DNA of 64,000 bases, taken from the NCBI RefSeq assembly GCF_900156735.1, contig NZ_FTOL01000001.1:310001-374000 (forward strand). Direction: 5' to 3'. Below, in pieces: positions 1 to 9,711 of the stretch. The number at the start of each line of letters is the position of its first letter. Position 1 is the first letter of the stretch. Origin of the DNA: Chryseobacterium ureilyticum. Its GTDB lineage: Bacteria > Bacteroidota > Bacteroidia > Flavobacteriales > Weeksellaceae. A model generated the notes under the pieces. The model saw only the letters and a list, made by a program, of their open reading frames with translations, was not told the origin of the DNA and ran no database searches. Both the position numbers and the translations under genes were made by a program.

Positions 1-874
1 CGTGGAGATAAGTTTCAATCACCATATTCTTTAAAAATTCGGCAGATAAAATTTTACCTTGATCATCAGGTTCAATTACCCATCCTGCTTTTACGCCAGC
101 CGGATATACCTGATCTTTATCAAGAACTCCCACAGAATAAGACCCTAAAAGACCTAGAGGTAAGAAAATTTTTGCGGCAGAGTTTTTATCACCATCTCCA
201 ATGTTTTGATGATCAAAAACATAAGAGAACGGAGCAACAAGAGAACCTTTGCTGTCAATAATTGTATCTGTACCAGATCCTCCAATAATATCATCACAAA
301 TATTATTATCTTCTACAGGTACTTTATTCGGATCGAAAGCAAACGCATAATAAGCATTCATCGAACTGAATAATGATACTAAAGTAGTTTGATATAATCT
401 TACTTCATTAAAAGGTTTAGTAGTTCTTAAATGTAAAAAATTAGTATTATTCAATCCTCCAAATGCAGGAATGGATATTAAAGAACCATTGATTGAAACC
501 TCTTGAATTTGCCCATTAAGATATGTAGCTACACGTAAAGAACTTAACAGTTCTGCGGTGATTAAGTTGCCCCCGGTATCTACTTTAAAACCTGTTACAT
601 AACCTGCAGGGTAAACAATATTTGTATTTTTTACTGAAATTCCAGTTCCACTTACCAGATTAGCAAAACTACCCATACTTACTTTGTTGGTAAGATCCGA
701 ATCAATTAAAGGATTTAAACTGCCATTGTAGCATCCCAGACAAATTCCAGCCTGACCCACTGGATTTGCCTCAATACCTATTCCACGAATAGGGGTGTAT
801 CCCTGTGCAAATGCCTTCATAGAAAACACGGTCAGCACCAAGATCATTAAACTTGTAAAAAAGTTTTTTTTCAT
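1..874 (-). CDS. Secreted repeat protein, C-terminus cut by window edge
   Basis: The frame is open from an ATG at 874 down to base 1 with no stop, so at least 291 residues are present and the C-terminus lies outside the window. Residues 1-23 form a signal peptide (MKKN, then a hydrophobic stretch ending MKAFA before Gln24). The mature part has a CLGC motif followed by an LIDSDLTNK segment, and a module starting VYPAG that occurs twice (around residues 90 and 265), each followed by a glycine-aspartate turn and an LSAEFL/ITAELL-like helix. I read this as an internally repeated beta-rich surface protein typical of Chryseobacterium relatives; no function is known to me. It lies 52 bp downstream of another secreted protein on the same strand and may be co-transcribed with it. 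Confidence 0.75.
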   Translation of the reverse strand, partial: MKKNFFTSLMILVLTVFSMKAFAQGYTPIRGIGIEANPVGQAGICLGCYNGSLNPLIDSDLTNKVSMGSFANLVSGTGISVKNTNIVYPAGYVTGFKVDTGGNLITAELLSSLRVATYLNGQIQEVSINGSLISIPAFGGLNNTNFLHLRTTKPFNEVRLYQTTLVSLFSSMNAYYAFAFDPNKVPVEDNNICDDIIGGSGTDTIIDSKGSLVAPFSYVFDHQNIGDGDKNSAAKIFLPLGLLGSYSVGVLDKDQVYPAGVKAGWVIEPDDQGKILSAEFLKNMVIETYLH

Positions 875-926
875 TCCATTGTATTTAAAAAGTTAATATT
901 TAAAGAATTGCCTGAGCAATTCTGAA

Positions 927-2387
927 TTAGTATAAATTTTGCCAGGTAGAACCGTCACATCCTTGGTGTTTTTTCGTAGTCGCATTATAGCGTATAGCAC
1001 CTTCACTGGCAGGGTCGCAACTTGAGTTTGGGGTCTGAGGGACAATACGAATAGAGGTATTAACCGTTATGTCACTTTGAATAGCACTTCCTCCAGGAGT
1101 AAATGTTGATGGGTCTATATTAATACCAACTATCGTTTTTGTGTTGGTAGCTGTACTTTTGAAATAGTGAATATCATTGCTGTAAACAGTATTGAATGAT
1201 TTTCCGGAGATAGTTCCATTGTTACCCAGAACCATACTTCCAGAAGATGCTCCTATGATACCATTCTGTGAACCAAAAATATAACCTCCACTATTAGAAG
1301 TATTATTGGTTCCAACTGTATATCCGCTACCAATAGGATTCGATAACGTTCCGTTCCTGTCACCAATCACCATTCCTGATTGATTAGTGAAGTTACTGCC
1401 ACCAATAACAGTTGTGTTTGCACTTGGTACACTATTGTCATTTCCTAAAACAAAGGTTCCTCCTTGGAATGATATACCTGTATTAGAAGAGGTTATTACA
1501 TTTCTAAGACCTAATACAAAGTTTTTCTGCCCTGATACGGTATTTCCATATCCAAGAGCCATTGAATATGATCCGGAGTTAGTATTGTTTGTCCCAGCAG
1601 CATCATATCCAATTGCTATGGAGTTCGTGGATGATGCACTATTATTACTTCCTATCGCTATAGAATTATTACCGATGGCATTATTACCTGTACCTAAGGC
1701 AACAGATGTTGTTCCGCTTGCTGTATTATTTGCTCCCCATGAAAAGGAATTCAATGTTCCACCACCACCGTTCAGAGAGCCGTCTGTTCCTAGAATAGCT
1801 CTGGTGATATTATTAGTAGCAAATGCTAGTGTTTTAGCATCTTTAGTTCCGATGTAGTTTGTAGAAGCTGTTCCTAATGTTCCAGCTCCTGAAGTTGTGG
1901 TATTTCCTGTTAATTTCCAGTCACTGGTATCTGCAGTTGCAGGAATAGTATTTACTACAGTTGCACCAAGAGTTCCAGTAACGTTTCCTGCTAATGGTAG
2001 ATTAGCAGCGGAAAAATAAGAGGGAGCCGCCGCCGCCGCCGTATTGTTACCTAGAATAGTATTAGCACCTGCATTGGTCAGAGTAAAGTTCAATTCAGGT
2101 GTCGTTGTTGTTGTATTTTCAGTTGTTGTAAACAATGGAGCGAGGTCCCCTGCTGAAAAATTAGTAACAGTTCCTGGGTTTGTGGTAATTGTTGTCCAAG
2201 TACCTTTACCATCTGCATCAGAAACCAGTATCTTACCGTTACCTGCATCAGCATTTTCTAATCTGAAAGTACCTTTTACATGAAGTGTTTCGGTTGGAGT
2301 TGTTGTATTGATACCAACACCTTTTTGTGCATTAGCATTAGATAACCCTAATGCAAGAATTGCGATTGTAAATATATTTTTTTTCAT
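927..2387 (-). CDS. Secreted protein with YadA-like head repeats
   Basis: 486 residues. Residues 1-20 are a signal peptide (cut before Gln21). Residues 23-65 resemble the VGINTxxPxxxLHV plus SDAxGxxxW start of tail-fibre-like proteins of Bacteroidota. Residues about 214-400 contain many copies of the left-handed beta-roll motif of trimeric autotransporter heads (SVALGTGN, SIAIGSNN, SMALGYGN, VLGNN). The C-terminus has a GAIRYN...CDGSTW module. No YadA membrane anchor is present, so it is not a classical trimeric autotransporter; the head fold was probably borrowed by a surface or secreted adhesin. A run of five GCC codons encodes Ala117-121. Function is inferred from the fold only. Confidence 0.8.
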   Translation of the reverse strand: MKKNIFTIAILALGLSNANAQKGVGINTTTPTETLHVKGTFRLENADAGNGKILVSDADGKGTWTTITTNPGTVTNFSAGDLAPLFTTTENTTTTTPELNFTLTNAGANTILGNNTAAAAAPSYFSAANLPLAGNVTGTLGATVVNTIPATADTSDWKLTGNTTTSGAGTLGTASTNYIGTKDAKTLAFATNNITRAILGTDGSLNGGGGTLNSFSWGANNTASGTTSVALGTGNNAIGNNSIAIGSNNSASSTNSIAIGYDAAGTNNTNSGSYSMALGYGNTVSGQKNFVLGLRNVITSSNTGISFQGGTFVLGNDNSVPSANTTVIGGSNFTNQSGMVIGDRNGTLSNPIGSGYTVGTNNTSNSGGYIFGSQNGIIGASSGSMVLGNNGTISGKSFNTVYSNDIHYFKSTATNTKTIVGINIDPSTFTPGGSAIQSDITVNTSIRIVPQTPNSSCDPASEGAIRYNATTKKHQGCDGSTWQNLY

Positions 2388-3661
2388 AATTAAATATGTT
2401 TAAAAGTTGTTTTTTTTTTTTTTAAAATGTGTGTGTTTTATATTTATTTTTTCTGAAGAACAAGGGGGATATATGTAAATTGCTTATTGTTTTATGGATT
2501 CTGATTAAACGGTTTATAAGTATTCTATGATCAGATTGCTATTTGAATATTCTCAATCAATTTGTTACTTGAAATTTTTTGTTTAATAGTAATATGATTT
2601 GAATCTGTGTTGGCAGAATGTCTTCTTTATAATATTCTGATCAATATTTCTAGTCCAATCCTTAAATATCATTATTCTAATTATTGGAAATATTCTTAAA
2701 GAACGATCCCTGATAATTAGAATTAATTATTTAGCTGAATAAGGAAATAGAAAATTATTTACTCAATTCAGAGGATGAGAAGTGATGTTCTCTAAATTTG
2801 GTTTTAATGATTTACAGAAAATTGCATATTGGAAGTATTAATGCAATAGTGTGCTGAATACGAGGTAATAAGACCTGGAATGGGATCGTGATTTTTTTTC
2901 ATAATTTTTGTCTTTAAAGTCATCATTTTGTAATGCGAAGTTAATATGAGAACTCAATTGGTGATTCAATGTTGTTGTTAAATTTCATGTACAATGGTGA
3001 ATTATTTTATATACAATCTGTGTATATTTTTATGTATTTTATTGATATTTAAATAATTAGTATTTTTTAAATTTCTAATTATTACAATTGCTTTTTGAAT
3101 ATAAAATAAAATTTACCGTTGTGAGGAGTAAATTGTTGCTATAATCGTTTTATAGCTTATTGACATTTAGTCTTATATTGAGTTTTGGAGTATTATTGAT
3201 GAATTACATTGAATAGTCTTGAGAAAATCTTGTACTATGTAATTTTACTCTTTAAAATTTTTTGAATGTTTTTTATTGTCTTAAGAATTGATTGGAAGAA
3301 AGAGAAGCATTTTATATATTTTACAAATTGAAATAATCCATAAAATATATATGACCATGTACTTTTGTAATGATATGATGTTTTTTTATTTGAATAATTA
3401 ATGTTATTAGAGCCTCTATTTGTTTCATTCGTTGCTGCATAATGGAAATGTTATTAATTGTTATGTATACAAAGTGTATACATAAATGTTTTAATTATAT
3501 CATATGTTATTTGTTTTCAGTAAGTTGTTTGTTTTATTGGTTGTAGTTTTCTTGATGCTGCATTAGTAGGATTCTGTACAAAAGCTGAAATATTTATTCT
3601 AATTTTGACATGGTAATTATACTTTAGGTGTAATTCCTTAACAAAAACACAAGCTAAATTG
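2388..3661. other. 1.27-kb AT-rich intergenic region
   Basis: No convincing gene on either strand. It starts with a T tract of about 15 bases just upstream of the minus-strand gene, and contains two dyads with ATATACA/TGTATAT-type arms (3009-3027 and 3461-3485). It separates a minus-strand operon from a plus-strand regulator gene, so it should hold the promoters of both. Confidence 0.6.
3461..3485. promoter_or_regulatory. Perfect 25-bp dyad, candidate operator
   Basis: Arms TTATGTATACA (3461-3471) and TGTATACATAA (3475-3485) are perfectly complementary around a 3-bp AAG centre. It lies about 177 bp upstream of the TPR-HTH regulator gene. The symmetry with a short spacer is typical of a dimeric repressor site; the binding protein is unknown. 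Confidence 0.4.
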
Positions 3662-5467
3662 ATGAAAAGAAATACTTTTTTTTTGATAGTAATATTATTG
3701 CTGGGATCTGGTATATTACACGCACAGAGTGATAAGGATGAAGATCAGCAAACCTTATATACATTGCTTTATGCAAAACAATATCCTCAGGCAAAAAAAA
3801 TAATAGAAGATAAATTTCTCCGATCCAATGATAATTCCAGAAAAGTAATAGGTTACGCATATCTAGTTAATTATTATTCTTTTTCAAAGGATAATGAAAT
3901 CAAAAAAATTGAAGCATTGGAAAAAGCTAAAAAACTTGCTAAGGCTTCCAAAGACGAACTCGATGATGCTTATGTAGAATTTGGGAATGCTTTATATTAT
4001 GAAAATCTGGAGCTTAACGATCCGTTTGTAAAGTCGGTTAATAGAAGTATTAATATTTTTAGTAAATATTCTGACGAAAACTTTATGCTTTCTGTATTGT
4101 ACTTTATAAAATATCGTTTTATAAATCGAAATTATATTAATGTTGAAAATGAATATGTTCAATCGGATATTATTCAGACAAATAAATATGCAAAGAAGTC
4201 GGGAAATGCACTTCTGATCAATCATAGTTATAATATTCTTGCTTATTATTATCATAAAAAATTTTATGAAAATAAGACAAAGACTTCTGATGAAAGAACA
4301 AAACTTCTCGATTCTGCAGATATATATTATCAGAAATCATATGAATTTGCCAAGAAAGTTATTGAGCCGGCAGCCCAAAAAAAAGCTTTAGTTACTTATT
4401 TTTCAAACTACAGTAGTTTACTTCTTGCTATAACTCCTCTTGATAAGCAGAAGTGCCTGGATATGTATAATAATGTTTTGAAATTGAGTTTAGGGGACAC
4501 TCAGCTTATCGATTTTACCTGTGGAGCTTATAATGATATGGGGTATCTATATGAAGCAATGGGGGATTATAAATTATCAGAAAAGTATTATTTAAAGGCT
4601 TATGATATAGCTATTACTTCTAATAATCTTGGATTGACTAACAAGATTGCTGTTTTTGATAATCTTTCAAGATTGTATCAACGTATGGGGCAGTACGGAA
4701 AGGCATTTCATCTTGAAAGACGTGCAAGAAAGGAAACTGAGATGAGCATTGAAAAACTGACAAACAGCACAAGATCTCTCGATGTATTTTACCGTACTGA
4801 AAGAAAAAACCAATTGATCAACCAATTAGAAAAAGAGAAAAAATCTTTGGTCAGAGAGAACTTGCTTTATCTTGGGATGATGCTAATTTCTATTGTTGCA
4901 CTTATATTCCTGATCCGTTTAACAAAATTCAGACAAAAATTAAGCATGCAAAAAAATGAATTACTGGAAGCTGAAAAACAGGAAACCCAGCTTATATTAC
5001 AACTGGAAAGAGAAGAAAAAGCCCGGATAAAAGCAGAACAGGATTTACTCGTAGCCAATCAGGAAAAATTAAAAAAGATTGCCCTGACTACTTCTATGCG
5101 GCTGAATTATAAGACTAGCTTCATTAAAGATCTTAAGAGCAGGATGAATGATAAGCCTGATATTAAATTACAGCAAATCCTTAAAGAAGATCAGTTAAAT
5201 GATAATGACTTCTCAGAAATGGAAAATTTAATAGAGAATATTGATCCTGATTTTCACAAACGTCTGAAAGAGGTGTCAAAGAGCAGACTCTCAAATATGG
5301 ATTTTAAATATGCATCTTATTTATATCTTAATATGAGTAATCAACAGATTGCAAATATATTAAAGGTGGATTCCAATACAGTGCGTGTTACAAAATACAG
5401 ATTAAAGCAAAAAATTGGATTGGGTAAAGATGAGGATTTGCAGGCTTATATTCAAAATTTAAACTAA
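3662..5467 (+). CDS. TPR sensor protein with C-terminal LuxR-like HTH
   Basis: 601 residues from the ATG at 3662 (an adjacent TTG at 3659 is also in frame but less likely). An N-terminal signal sequence (ending LHAQ) is followed by tetratricopeptide-like helical repeats to about residue 350 (for example a YLYEAMGDYKLSEKYYLKAY unit), a membrane segment near residues 401-420, a charged coiled coil to about 475, and a C-terminal helix-turn-helix (around 550-590; NQQIANILKVDSNTVRVTKY). This layout is that of Bacteroidota membrane-bound TPR-HTH regulators, with the repeats in the periplasm and the DNA-binding domain in the cytoplasm. Target genes are unknown; the gene stands alone. Confidence 0.85.
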   Translation: MKRNTFFLIVILLLGSGILHAQSDKDEDQQTLYTLLYAKQYPQAKKIIEDKFLRSNDNSRKVIGYAYLVNYYSFSKDNEIKKIEALEKAKKLAKASKDELDDAYVEFGNALYYENLELNDPFVKSVNRSINIFSKYSDENFMLSVLYFIKYRFINRNYINVENEYVQSDIIQTNKYAKKSGNALLINHSYNILAYYYHKKFYENKTKTSDERTKLLDSADIYYQKSYEFAKKVIEPAAQKKALVTYFSNYSSLLLAITPLDKQKCLDMYNNVLKLSLGDTQLIDFTCGAYNDMGYLYEAMGDYKLSEKYYLKAYDIAITSNNLGLTNKIAVFDNLSRLYQRMGQYGKAFHLERRARKETEMSIEKLTNSTRSLDVFYRTERKNQLINQLEKEKKSLVRENLLYLGMMLISIVALIFLIRLTKFRQKLSMQKNELLEAEKQETQLILQLEREEKARIKAEQDLLVANQEKLKKIALTTSMRLNYKTSFIKDLKSRMNDKPDIKLQQILKEDQLNDNDFSEMENLIENIDPDFHKRLKEVSKSRLSNMDFKYASYLYLNMSNQQIANILKVDSNTVRVTKYRLKQKIGLGKDEDLQAYIQNLN

Positions 5468-5523
5468 TTATGATCCATTCCTCTAAAATTTATTTTATGA
5501 TATGAAACATTTTATTTTCATAT

Positions 5524-5552
5524 TTTGACTTCTTGGTTAATTCTTATTTTTG
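5524..5552 (+). promoter_or_regulatory. Flavobacterial-type promoter
   Basis: TTTG at 5524-5527, 17 bp, then TATTTTTG at 5545-5552, which matches the flavobacterial -33/-7 consensus (TTG, 17-23 bp, TAnnTTTG). It is 32 bp upstream of the ATG of the next gene. Confidence 0.5.
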
Positions 5553-5584
5553 CAAGAAATTAAGTAACAAAACCAGCTGTAAAT

Positions 5585-6283
5585 ATGAGTGAAATGTTTT
5601 CTGATAATAAACAAACTGCAATAGTTTCTGATTTTTCGGAGCTGGTTCATACTAATTTCCAGGGAACTGTGAATGCAATTTGCTGGGAAAGAAATTTAGA
5701 AGGTGATTTTAAAGAAATTGTATCTAAACTTGAGCTGAAAGATAATATTACAGTAGTTTCTCCTGAAAATCTTTTAGCATTACAATTGTCAGGAAAAGGA
5801 AGCAAGGCAAGGGATATTATTCTAAATGATTTAAAATTGTTGACGGATTTTGGAGCATTACCTTCGCTTAATCTGCTGAAAAACTATGAACGGGATGAGG
5901 AATTCGATTTCATTTCAACAGACGTTTATTCATATCATGTGGATCGTTCACCTATTGGAACAGATACTTTTTTATGTACCTACTATGGTGCTGCAAGTGA
6001 TATTTTGCCTAATGAACATGCTGTGCAAAAGGTACTTATTCCTGAAGTTCGGGCAAAAATCAAGGAGTTACATGACGGACCAGAGGATGAATTTGAAGAA
6101 TTTTTGAAAGACTGTTTCTTTGATCTACATTATCAGGCTAAACCGGATGCAAAACCTACCAATCTGGGATTAGGACATCTTTGGCGATTGGCTGTAGATC
6201 ACCCGGCACAAAAGGTTTTACCTTGCGTACATAGAGCACCTGTCGAAAATGAGGGAGAATATCGTCTACTTTTGATTTGTTAA
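5585..6283 (+). CDS. DUF1826-like protein, possible 2OG-oxygenase fold
   Basis: 232 residues, no signal peptide. The second half has a histidine-aspartate pair (YHVDRSP), an FLCTYYG strand, and near the C-terminus a CVHRAPV strand followed by YRLLLIC. This pattern resembles DUF1826 proteins (as I recall that family) and is compatible with the H-x-D, distal-H and substrate Arg arrangement of Fe(II)/2-oxoglutarate oxygenases. The enzymatic idea is inference. It is transcribed alone from the promoter just upstream; neighbours give no functional hint. Confidence 0.6.
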   Translation: MSEMFSDNKQTAIVSDFSELVHTNFQGTVNAICWERNLEGDFKEIVSKLELKDNITVVSPENLLALQLSGKGSKARDIILNDLKLLTDFGALPSLNLLKNYERDEEFDFISTDVYSYHVDRSPIGTDTFLCTYYGAASDILPNEHAVQKVLIPEVRAKIKELHDGPEDEFEEFLKDCFFDLHYQAKPDAKPTNLGLGHLWRLAVDHPAQKVLPCVHRAPVENEGEYRLLLIC

Positions 6284-6422
6284 GTTATTTGAATAAAGTA
6301 ATACTGTTTATTGTATTTGTTTTTTTATTTAAAATAAGTATATTTAAAAGATATTATTCCTATTTTACGGTCAATGGACTTGTAAAATTAATACTACAAA
6401 CTGTATTGAATTTTGATGATTA

Positions 6423-8225
6423 ATGAATAGATCGATTGTAACTTTAATTTTCTTTTTATGTGGTTTTTTCTTCTTAAATGCACAGGAAAAGAAAGATTCA
6501 CTTTATTATAAAATAGAAGAGTTTTCGGATAAAAGAAAAGTCACTAAATTTCTCCATCGTTTCATATTTCGTAGAGAAGCAGATTCAACTTCTGTAAAAT
6601 CCAGAACTGAAAAATTATCACAAGAAACTTATAATAAAAAATATATCCGAAACATAAGAATCGAAACTATTGATCCTTTCGGATATGATTCCAAAGACCA
6701 GAAAGAAAAACTGAAGTGGTATGATTGGTTTGCGGATCACCTTCATGCTACTACAAGAACTTCTACTGTTAATAATTATTTGCTTTTTAAAGAAGGAGAG
6801 GAGTATAATGCTCAGAAACTTTATGAATCTGAACGTTTGCTAAGAACAATGCCTTTTATAAACAGAGTGAATATAAGTGTTTCAGAGGATACTGCTGATC
6901 AAGATTCTATTGATGTTGTGGTAAAGGTTCTTGATTCCTGGAGCTTAAAACCTAGAGTAAGTTATTCTGGAAGTAAAATCGGATTGGGGGTTACCGAAGA
7001 AAATGTATTGGGTTTAGGACATACATTAGATTTTCTTTACAGAAATGACTCTAAAGAAAAACAGGACTATGTTTTAGGAAGCTATACTACTTATAATCTT
7101 TTTGGAACTTATATGAGTGCCCAGATTCTCGGAGAGAGGGATTTCTCAAGAAATGAAAGGATTAATTTCAATGTTAGAAGAGATTTTTTCTCTCCTCTTA
7201 CCAAATGGGCAGGTGGTTTTACTTTTGAATATTTTATGCGGAATGTTTTACTTCCTATAGAAACTGATAATGCAGAATTTCCAGAAGCTCGAATCAAGGT
7301 ATACAGTCAGGATCTGTGGGGAGGTTATCAGATACCTGTTGCATCTGATCCCAGTGAAAAAGTTACCAGCAATATTGCTGTCATAGGAAGATTCCAGAAT
7401 TATCAATATAAAGATAGTCCTGGAATTGATCAATATAAGTATTTCAGTTCCTACAATAGCTTTCTGATGTCTGTGGGACTTATTAACAGACGATTTTCGG
7501 TTCAGAAGAATATTTTTCAGTATGATTTGCCTGAGGATATTGCTTATGGAAACTCTGTAAACCTTATTGCAGGAGGCTTATCAAGAAATAAAGAGGTAAA
7601 TCCCTATGTTGGAGTTTCAGCATCTTATGGTCGCTTTACAAAGTTGGGTTATTTTACTTTAAAAGCTCAGTTTGGAAGATTTTTTAATGAAGATAATGAA
7701 AATAGAGAGTCTTTCCGTATAGATGGTACCTATTTTACAAATCTTACGGATTGGAAATTTGCGAAAGTAAGACATTTCTTTTCTCCTACATTAGCTTTAG
7801 GAAATCCGCAACATAATTATTCGTATAAAGATAGAATTAATCTTTCTTCATCAGATGAGTTTCCTGTTTATAATGCTGATTATATCGGAACGAAAAAAAT
7901 GGTCTTAAGATATCAGCTTCAGATGTTTATTAATAAAACATGGAAAAATTTTCATTTTAGTCCCTATTTAACAATGGCGGTAGGCTGGTTGGGGATGCCG
8001 GATGAAAAACTTTTAAGTACCCATGCAAATACTAAAATAGGAGTGGGGGTTTTGATTAATAATCCGTTTTTGGTTTTCAACAGAATTCAGATTTCCTTCA
8101 CCTATTATCCACGTGTTCCTTTTGATAATAACTCAATGTTTGATTTTAACAGTAACCGAAACAATCTTCTTCCGATGAACAACTTTGCAACGGAGATACC
8201 CCATTTTGTGAACTTTGGAAATTGA
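6423..8225 (+). CDS. Omp85/BamA-like outer-membrane protein
   Basis: 600 residues with a signal peptide (residues 1-20, ending LNAQ). Residues about 75-180 contain a POTRA-like unit: a stretch on growing strands (YNAQKLYESERLLRTMPFI) followed by DSIDVVVKVLDSWSL. The rest alternates aromatic and polar residues as in a beta barrel. The size suits a small Omp85/TamA-like protein with one or two POTRA domains, either assembling or translocating an outer-membrane component. The extreme C-terminus (VNFGN) lacks a clear terminal Phe/Trp barrel signal. The gene is isolated, so the substrate cannot be guessed. Confidence 0.7.
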   Translation: MNRSIVTLIFFLCGFFFLNAQEKKDSLYYKIEEFSDKRKVTKFLHRFIFRREADSTSVKSRTEKLSQETYNKKYIRNIRIETIDPFGYDSKDQKEKLKWYDWFADHLHATTRTSTVNNYLLFKEGEEYNAQKLYESERLLRTMPFINRVNISVSEDTADQDSIDVVVKVLDSWSLKPRVSYSGSKIGLGVTEENVLGLGHTLDFLYRNDSKEKQDYVLGSYTTYNLFGTYMSAQILGERDFSRNERINFNVRRDFFSPLTKWAGGFTFEYFMRNVLLPIETDNAEFPEARIKVYSQDLWGGYQIPVASDPSEKVTSNIAVIGRFQNYQYKDSPGIDQYKYFSSYNSFLMSVGLINRRFSVQKNIFQYDLPEDIAYGNSVNLIAGGLSRNKEVNPYVGVSASYGRFTKLGYFTLKAQFGRFFNEDNENRESFRIDGTYFTNLTDWKFAKVRHFFSPTLALGNPQHNYSYKDRINLSSSDEFPVYNADYIGTKKMVLRYQLQMFINKTWKNFHFSPYLTMAVGWLGMPDEKLLSTHANTKIGVGVLINNPFLVFNRIQISFTYYPRVPFDNNSMFDFNSNRNNLLPMNNFATEIPHFVNFGN

Positions 8226-8395
8226 TAGTTAATAAAATTCAACAAGTTAAATATAGCATCTGCAATTCCCATTTTCTTGTTGAAATGAATAAAGTAGAAG
8301 TCTTCTCCGAATAAGGTTTCCATTAATTCAAGCTATGGTTATTCTCCACGATCCTGAGTAATTGATTTCTCCAATGTTTTGTTTTACATTCTTCG

Positions 8396-9625
8396 TTATA
8401 TTTTATTTGACGATTTGTTTTTTTTCAATGTATAATATATGATAACAGCACTTAAAATCATCAAAATAGAAGCTAAAAAAAACGGAGCCCCTGAAAATTT
8501 AAACGGAGCCTTATCATGAGTGAAATAGTAAAAAAGATGAGTCATAATAGGTGGTCCAATGATTGAAGTTGCACTTACCAGACTTGTTAATGCTCCCTGA
8601 AGCTCACCTTGTTGATTTGAAGAAATACTTTTACTAATCATCGACTGAAGTGAAGGACCACAAATGCCACCCAATGAATAAGGAATAAGAAACAGAATCA
8701 TCATCCAGCCCTCACTTGCAAAAGAAAATAATAATAAACCTAGTGCATAAAAAATCAAGCCAGAATAGATGCTTTTTTGTTCACCTAATTTAGGTGCTGT
8801 CCATCTTATTAAAACACCTTGAACCAATCCAAGCAACAGCCCTAGTACCCCTAGCGACAAACCTACTGTTCTTTCTGACCAATTAAATTGATACATCGTA
8901 AAAAAATGCCAGTTACTTTGTACAGCTTGTAGCCCAATATATACTAAAATTAAAGCAGTCACTAAATTTGAAATTTTTGGATGTTTTGCTAAAAATTTCA
9001 GGGACCCAATTGGATTTGCGCGCCTCCAATCAAATGGTCGTCTTTTGTTTTTATCTAAACTCTCGGGAAGAATGAAATAACCATAGAGAAAGTTCAATAA
9101 ACATAGAACCGATGCGACATAAAAAGGAATTCTGGCACCATAGTGTCCTAGCAATCCTCCCATGATTGGTCCTATGATGAATCCTAAACCAAATGCAGCA
9201 CCGATTAATCCAAAATTCTTAGTTCTGGTTTCATCGGTAGATACATCGGCAATATAAGCACTTGCCGTTGAGATACTAGCCACAGTGAGCCCCGCAATGA
9301 TTCGTCCGGCAAATAACCACCCAATGGAAGGAGCTACTGCAAGTAACAGGTAATCTAATGCAAATCCCAGAAGAGAAATTAATAGGATAGGACGTCTTCC
9401 GTATTTGTCACTAAGATTACCAACTATAGGTGAAAATATGAACTGAGTAAAAGCATAAGCAAAACCCAGCCACCCACCATAGGTCGCTGCTTCAGTAATA
9501 TCACCATGAATAAGCTCTCCAATAAGTTTAGGTACAACAGGTAGTATAATTCCCCAACCTGTAATATCAATCAGCAAAGTGATAAATATAAAACCAACTG
9601 CTGCTTTTTTATCTGTTTTTTTCAT
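8396..9625 (-). CDS. TetA-like MFS drug exporter
   Basis: 409 residues with about 12 hydrophobic segments. The N-terminal half is typical of the TCR/Tet family (DHA1): a GWGIILPVVP first helix and the loop 2-3 signature GNLSDKYGRRPIL, followed by GRIIAGLT and a motif C-like GFIIGPIMGG. It is a proton-driven inner-membrane exporter; chromosomal Chryseobacterium homologues are common and do not prove tetracycline resistance. It is followed upstream (87 bp) by an AraC regulator on the same strand, which may control it. No terminator is obvious in the 170 bp separating it from the convergent gene. Confidence 0.85.
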   Translation of the reverse strand: MKKTDKKAAVGFIFITLLIDITGWGIILPVVPKLIGELIHGDITEAATYGGWLGFAYAFTQFIFSPIVGNLSDKYGRRPILLISLLGFALDYLLLAVAPSIGWLFAGRIIAGLTVASISTASAYIADVSTDETRTKNFGLIGAAFGLGFIIGPIMGGLLGHYGARIPFYVASVLCLLNFLYGYFILPESLDKNKRRPFDWRRANPIGSLKFLAKHPKISNLVTALILVYIGLQAVQSNWHFFTMYQFNWSERTVGLSLGVLGLLLGLVQGVLIRWTAPKLGEQKSIYSGLIFYALGLLLFSFASEGWMMILFLIPYSLGGICGPSLQSMISKSISSNQQGELQGALTSLVSATSIIGPPIMTHLFYYFTHDKAPFKFSGAPFFLASILMILSAVIIYYTLKKNKSSNKI

Positions 9626-9711
9626 GCCATAAAAATAGACACAGTCAAAAAAGTAGACATTGACACGTTAATGGGTTTTACGTACAATTTGTAAAGTGAT
9701 TGGCGAATTAC

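Noticed and set aside
1387-1857. 156-codon ORF antisense to the YadA-like gene
   Set aside because: Caused by the low-complexity repeat composition of the gene on the other strand.
8396-9625. Acquired tetracycline-resistance gene
   Set aside because: No mobile-element boundaries around it and the sequence has the same composition as the chromosome; a native TetA-like exporter is simpler.
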